Shown here: positions 60,567 through 64,000 of the stretch, piece after piece
Layout of the letters: each line of letters starts with the position of its first letter
Position numbering within the stretch: position 1 is the stretch's first letter
Assembly: GCA_900473805.1 (NCBI GenBank)
Contig: UCMS01000027.1
Coordinates: forward strand, 1-64,000
Length of the DNA stretch: 64,000 nt
Source: Hyphomicrobiales bacterium
GTDB lineage: Bacteria > Pseudomonadota > Alphaproteobacteria > Rhizobiales > Rhizobiaceae
Direction of reading: 5' to 3'
Program-made: the position numbers and the translations under genes
The notes under the pieces: model-generated
Seen by the model: the letters and a program-made list of their open reading frames with translations, nothing else
What the model was told of the DNA's origin: nothing
Databases searched by the model: none

Positions 60567-62081
60567 TCAGTGCCGGCTTTTTCCCATGAGTCGGGAGCGC
60601 AGGCTATTGGAAATGGCATCGAAGACGAAGACGACGATCAGGATCAACACCACCATATAGGCGACATTTTCCCAGTCGGAGTTGGTGCGCATCGCTTCCC
60701 AGAGCTTCAACCCGATACCACCGGCGCCGACGGCACCGATGATCGTGGCCGAACGCGTATTGCTTTCCCAGAAATAGAGCGCCTGTGAGGCGAAGACGGG
60801 AAGAACCTGAGGCAATACGCCAAAGCGCTGGACTGTGATGGGCGACGCCCCCACCGACTTCACTCCCTCCCGCTGCTTGTCGTCGATGTTCTCAAGAGCT
60901 TCGGCATAGAGCTTGCCCAGCGTGCCGGTGTCGGTAAAGAAAATCGCGGATATGCCGGCGAGCGGCCCGGGGCCGAAGGCACGAGTGAAGAATAGCGCCC
61001 AGATCAGCATGTCGACGGAGCGCAGGAAGTCGAAGAAGCGCTTGGTCAGCTGGTTCATCGGACGGTTGCGGCTGATATTACGGGCGGCCACAAAGGACAG
61101 CGGGAAAGCCACCAGCATGGCGAGCAACGTTCCCATGAAAGCCATGACGATGGTCTGGAGCAGTTTGGTCCAGACGTCGAGATGCTGCCAGGAGGAATTA
61201 TAGAGAACGTTGTTCCAGGCCAGCGCCAGATTACTCATATTCGGATCGATCCGCTCCTCCGACGTAATCTTGTGCAGCACCTGAGACGGCGTGAGATCGA
61301 AGAAGGGCGAGTTGGTGTCGAAGATGAAGTTCTCCCAGCCGAGGAAGCGCTTGCGCACCCGCACCCGCTCGGCTGTGACGTCAATCCAGCCGGCCATGCC
61401 GAAATAGGCGATGACGCGACCACCTTCCGAACGCTGCTCGACCCAGTCGGGAAGCGGCCCCTCGACGGTTACAGTGTCCGCGACATGGTCGAGTTTCAGC
61501 GACACGGTCTCGCCGTCCCGCGTCAGCGTGAGATTGGTGCCGTCGAGGTCGATGCTTGCTGCGTTGCCGAGCGAGACATTGGCGCTGGTGATCACCTCTT
61601 CCGTCACCGTCTTGGGTGCGGCAGGCGCCGCCTGTTCAGTGCTATTCGCCTGCGGTGCGACCGGTGCGAGGAAGCTGAACGAAGACTTTGGCGCAGCCGG
61701 GGCGGCGGCAGGCGCCGCAGGGGCGGCATCCGTCAGAGTGCGGGTGATCGTTTCCTTCCTGGCGTCGATCCAGTCCGGGTTTGGATGGGGACCGATCGGG
61801 TCGAAGCGCGGATAGGTAATCTGCATCGTGCCGTCGGGCGCAATCTGGAATTCAGGACGGATCTCATAAGAGACCCAGTCGGCGAGATAGTTGCCGGCCA
61901 GCCCCCAGTTCGCCTGATTGATCGTCTTGCCAACGGCAAAGAACCACCAGCAGAAGACGAAGTAGAGCGCAACGATGCCGATCGACAGCGGCATCCGGTA
62001 GCGTTGCCAGAGACTGCGTTCAAGCACATGCGGATAGCGCTCGGCCAGACGGTTCAGCTCGGCGGTGTTGGTCATCGACAT
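60567..62081 (-). CDS. phnE: Phosphonate ABC transporter permease PhnE with large periplasmic insert
   Basis: A 504-residue permease, far longer than the usual 260-320. After the first helix (about residues 29-50) comes a long periplasmic region of some 225 residues including an Ala/Pro-rich stretch near 120-160, then the standard PhnE membrane domain with the EAA loop ('EGVKSVGASPITVQRFGVLPQVLP') and 'GAVGAGGIGLKLWEA'. GAGGAT upstream favours the ATG at 62081 over that at 62087. It pairs with the shorter PhnE upstream to form the pore. Confidence 0.9.
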   Translation of the reverse strand: MSMTNTAELNRLAERYPHVLERSLWQRYRMPLSIGIVALYFVFCWWFFAVGKTINQANWGLAGNYLADWVSYEIRPEFQIAPDGTMQITYPRFDPIGPHPNPDWIDARKETITRTLTDAAPAAPAAAPAAPKSSFSFLAPVAPQANSTEQAAPAAPKTVTEEVITSANVSLGNAASIDLDGTNLTLTRDGETVSLKLDHVADTVTVEGPLPDWVEQRSEGGRVIAYFGMAGWIDVTAERVRVRKRFLGWENFIFDTNSPFFDLTPSQVLHKITSEERIDPNMSNLALAWNNVLYNSSWQHLDVWTKLLQTIVMAFMGTLLAMLVAFPLSFVAARNISRNRPMNQLTKRFFDFLRSVDMLIWALFFTRAFGPGPLAGISAIFFTDTGTLGKLYAEALENIDDKQREGVKSVGASPITVQRFGVLPQVLPVFASQALYFWESNTRSATIIGAVGAGGIGLKLWEAMRTNSDWENVAYMVVLILIVVFVFDAISNSLRSRLMGKSRH

Positions 62082-62091
62082 CGTCATATCC

Positions 62092-63051
62092 TCACGTTAC
62101 CGCCTGAAAGGCCTGTTCACCGACCAGCCTGCGGCGCAGTGATGCGGAGAACTGGTCGACAGCAATGACGGTCGTCAGCAGCAGAAGAACGATGGCAAGC
62201 GTCTTGGCCTCATGGCCCTGGCTGATCGACAGCCGTAGCAATTCACCGATACCACCGCCCCCGACCGCTCCGATGATCGTGGAGGCACGGACGTTGATCT
62301 CGAAGCGCAGCAGGAAATAGCTCAGGAGATTCGGCATGACCTGCGGCGTGATGCCGAACCAGACGCGCTCGAACCAGTTGGCGCCGACCGCACGCAAGCC
62401 TTCATCGGGGCGCATGTCGGCATTCTCGATCACTTCGTAAAACAGTTTGCCCAGCGCACCGATCGTGTGGATAGAGACGGCGATGATGGCCGGGATCGGC
62501 CCGAGCGACAGGATCGCGAGAAAGAAGCCGGCAAGGACGACTTCTGGGAAGGCGCGCAGCACTTCCATCACCCGGCGCATCGGCCAGCGCACCCAGACGA
62601 GCGGCATCATGTTGCGGGCGGCGAGAAAGGCGAAGCAGAAACCGAAGAGCACGCCGATCACCGTCGAGAGCAGCGCGATGTTGATCGTCTCGACCATCTT
62701 GTAGAAATATTCGGGGATGTAGAGGCTCTGGGTCAGGTAAAGCCGGCCATCCGGATAATTGTATTTCAGACTGCCGTCGTCATAGGGGGAGGGCAGATCA
62801 AACAGGGCGCGCCAGATCTCCCAGCCGTCACGCGGCACAAGATCGCCGAGGAAATCGAAGAGGTACGGCAGACGGTCGAAGAACTTGCCGGAATTGGTCT
62901 CGTTGGCGAACCACACCGATCCGGTCACCGCAAAGAACAGGATGACGATCCCAAGCCCGGTATAGAGACGGCGCTTCGAGGCAAGTTCCTGCCAATGGCG
63001 TTCCACGGCGGCGCCGCTTTCGCTCAGCGGCTGCAATGTCGACATGTGCAT
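62092..63051 (-). CDS. phnE: Phosphonate ABC transporter permease PhnE
   Basis: A 319-residue permease with first helix at about 32-52, then the binding-protein-dependent transport domain ('EGLRAVGANWFERVWFGITPQVMPN' EAA loop, 'GAVGGGGIGELL'). AAGGGG precedes the ATG at 63051. It follows phnD with a 12-base perfect hairpin between, and its stop is 10 bases before the second phnE. Confidence 0.92.
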   Translation of the reverse strand: MHMSTLQPLSESGAAVERHWQELASKRRLYTGLGIVILFFAVTGSVWFANETNSGKFFDRLPYLFDFLGDLVPRDGWEIWRALFDLPSPYDDGSLKYNYPDGRLYLTQSLYIPEYFYKMVETINIALLSTVIGVLFGFCFAFLAARNMMPLVWVRWPMRRVMEVLRAFPEVVLAGFFLAILSLGPIPAIIAVSIHTIGALGKLFYEVIENADMRPDEGLRAVGANWFERVWFGITPQVMPNLLSYFLLRFEINVRASTIIGAVGGGGIGELLRLSISQGHEAKTLAIVLLLLTTVIAVDQFSASLRRRLVGEQAFQAVT

Positions 63052-63083
63052 CGACCATCCCCTTCGGACTGCGGTTCAAGAAA

Positions 63084-63113
63084 GAACCGCCGGTCGGCGA
63101 AGACCGGCGGTTC
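63084..63113 (-). other. Hairpin between phnD and phnE
   Basis: A 12-base perfect stem (63084-63095 with 63102-63113) around a six-base loop, 18 bases after the phnD stop, no U-tract. Fifth of the binding-protein/next-gene stems in the window. Confidence 0.7.
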
Positions 63114-63131
63114 CTGATGCGGATAACGAGA

Positions 63132-64000
63132 TCAGCCGCCGATGGTCGACTTGCGAGCGTCGATGATCGGCTTGTAGAAGTCGACGTTGACTTCGGTGAA
63201 GCCCTTGAAGTCACCACCCTGGATGGCGGAGAAGCAGGCCGGATCGGACGTCGGCAGGTCCATCATGAACGTCTTGAACTTGGCCTTCATGTCCTCGTTC
63301 ATCGAGGTGCGCACGACGACCGGGCCGTTCGGGATCAGCGGCGACTTCCACAGCTCGACGAGGTCGTCCATGTTCAGGATACCCTTGTCGACCATCTTGC
63401 GCAGGTTGCCAGAGGTGTAGCCGTCCTTGAACTCGCCGACGCCGGAACCGAAGGTCGTACCGGCATCGAAGGTGCCCTTGAGCACTTCGAGAACGAGGTT
63501 TTCGTGACCGCCTCCGAAGCCGGTTTCGGCGACATATTCCTTGACCGGGGCGCCGAGCGCTTCCGGCAGCGTGACGGAGGGAACGAGATAGCCGGAAGTC
63601 GAATCCGGATCGGCGAAGCCGAGCTTCTTGCCCTTGATGTCGGTGACCTTGGTCATGCCGCTGTCCTTGCGGGCAACCATGATCGAGTAGTAGCCCATCG
63701 AGCCGTCGGTCTGCACGGTGGTCAGGATCGGCTGAACGGCATCGGCATTGGCGAGATAGATCTTCGCAAAGCCCGAAGCGCCGAGTTCGGCATAGTCGAG
63801 TGTGCCGCCGAGCAGACCCTGGATGACGCCGTCATAGTCAGCGGCCGGGAACAGCGAAACCTTTTCAACGCCGATGGCAGCCGGCAGCTTGTCGACCATG
63901 CACTGGAAATTGCGCAGGCGGTCGGCTTCGTTTTCACCGCCCAGGATGCCGATGCGGAATTCCTTGAGGTCTTCGGCATGGGCAGCGCCAGCGAGTGCGC
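63132..64000 (-). CDS. phnD: Phosphonate ABC transporter substrate-binding protein PhnD, start missing
   Basis: Partial gene running off the right edge; visible 289 codons include the end of the signal peptide ('ALAGAAHA') and the mature start 'EDLKEFRIGILGGENEADR'. 'YDGVIQGLLGGTLDYAELG', 'DIKGKKLGFADPDSTSGYLVP' and 'GTFDAGTTFG' are PhnD hallmarks. It binds phosphonates such as 2-aminoethylphosphonate in the periplasm. The in-frame ATG at 63899 is internal. phnC, the ATPase gene, is expected just outside the window. Confidence 0.93.
   Translation of the reverse strand, partial: ALAGAAHAEDLKEFRIGILGGENEADRLRNFQCMVDKLPAAIGVEKVSLFPAADYDGVIQGLLGGTLDYAELGASGFAKIYLANADAVQPILTTVQTDGSMGYYSIMVARKDSGMTKVTDIKGKKLGFADPDSTSGYLVPSVTLPEALGAPVKEYVAETGFGGGHENLVLEVLKGTFDAGTTFGSGVGEFKDGYTSGNLRKMVDKGILNMDDLVELWKSPLIPNGPVVVRTSMNEDMKAKFKTFMMDLPTSDPACFSAIQGGDFKGFTEVNVDFYKPIIDARKSTIGG

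Overview
The window reads as a Rhizobiaceae-like alphaproteobacterium (Rhizobium, Agrobacterium or Ensifer type). The signs are high GC, a very large share of ABC importers with their own regulators, a RirA-type iron operator (TGA-N9-TCA), two GGAAC-N18/19-TT promoters of the EcfG/RpoE2 general-stress type, a RHE_PE00001/DUF1612 family protein, and a phn operon with two PhnE permeases and the DUF1045 protein. I recognise no rRNA, tRNA, IS element, prophage or CRISPR. The mix of catabolic cassettes plus a RES-Xre toxin-antitoxin pair fits a chromid, megaplasmid or accessory chromosomal region, but this is inference.

Layout. 1-5.4 kb: tail of a UgpC/MalK-type ATPase, a stress-promoter DUF4142 protein, then a DeoR regulator divergent from a phosphotransferase plus dimethylglycine/sarcosine-dehydrogenase-like pair. 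5.5-13.2 kb: LacI regulator, sugar ABC importer and a GH2 glycosidase, with the same 16-base block at both promoters. 13.3-21.3 kb: an AmiC/AmiR-type sensor and ANTAR antiterminator pair behind a leader with a perfect terminator, then a peptide-type ABC importer and an acetamidase/formamidase, giving an amide-inducible operon. 21.4-30.6 kb: Tat-exported phosphoesterase, two-component system, PRC-barrel stress protein, qorB/qorR-type redox pair, orphan TadG-like protein, PAS-PAS-XRE regulator, a 55-residue membrane protein and a PfkB kinase. 30.7-36.4 kb: a histidine-ammonia-lyase paralogue lacking the MIO triad, a methyltransferase and an iron-siderophore importer under an iron operator. 36.5-45.4 kb: OmpA-type protein, YitT protein with aromatic aminotransferase and divergent Lrp regulator, then dppABCDF. 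46-51 kb: WGR protein flanked by two copies of a long palindrome, an SDR, RHE_PE00001 protein and RES-Xre pair. 50-56.8 kb: a tandem-HTH LysR regulator divergent from a hydantoinase-like, carbamoylase-like, DUF917 and urocanase-like operon. 56.9-58 kb: HPP-CBS membrane protein. 58-64 kb: phnD-phnE-phnE-DUF1045-phnM-phnN.

The most interesting material is the 51-57 kb operon. Its urocanase homologue has Ala where urocanase has its essential Cys, and its partners match hydantoin ring opening and decarbamoylation to an amino acid. Together with the MIO-less lyase at 30.7-32.2 kb this resembles the post-elimination steps known for ergothioneine (thiol-histidine betaine) catabolism, but with no classical hut gene. 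A second window-wide pattern is that all five substrate-binding-protein genes of the importers are followed at once by a GC-rich hairpin with no U-tract (four with perfect stems, one with an internal mismatch), expected to raise binding-protein mRNA over that of the next gene.
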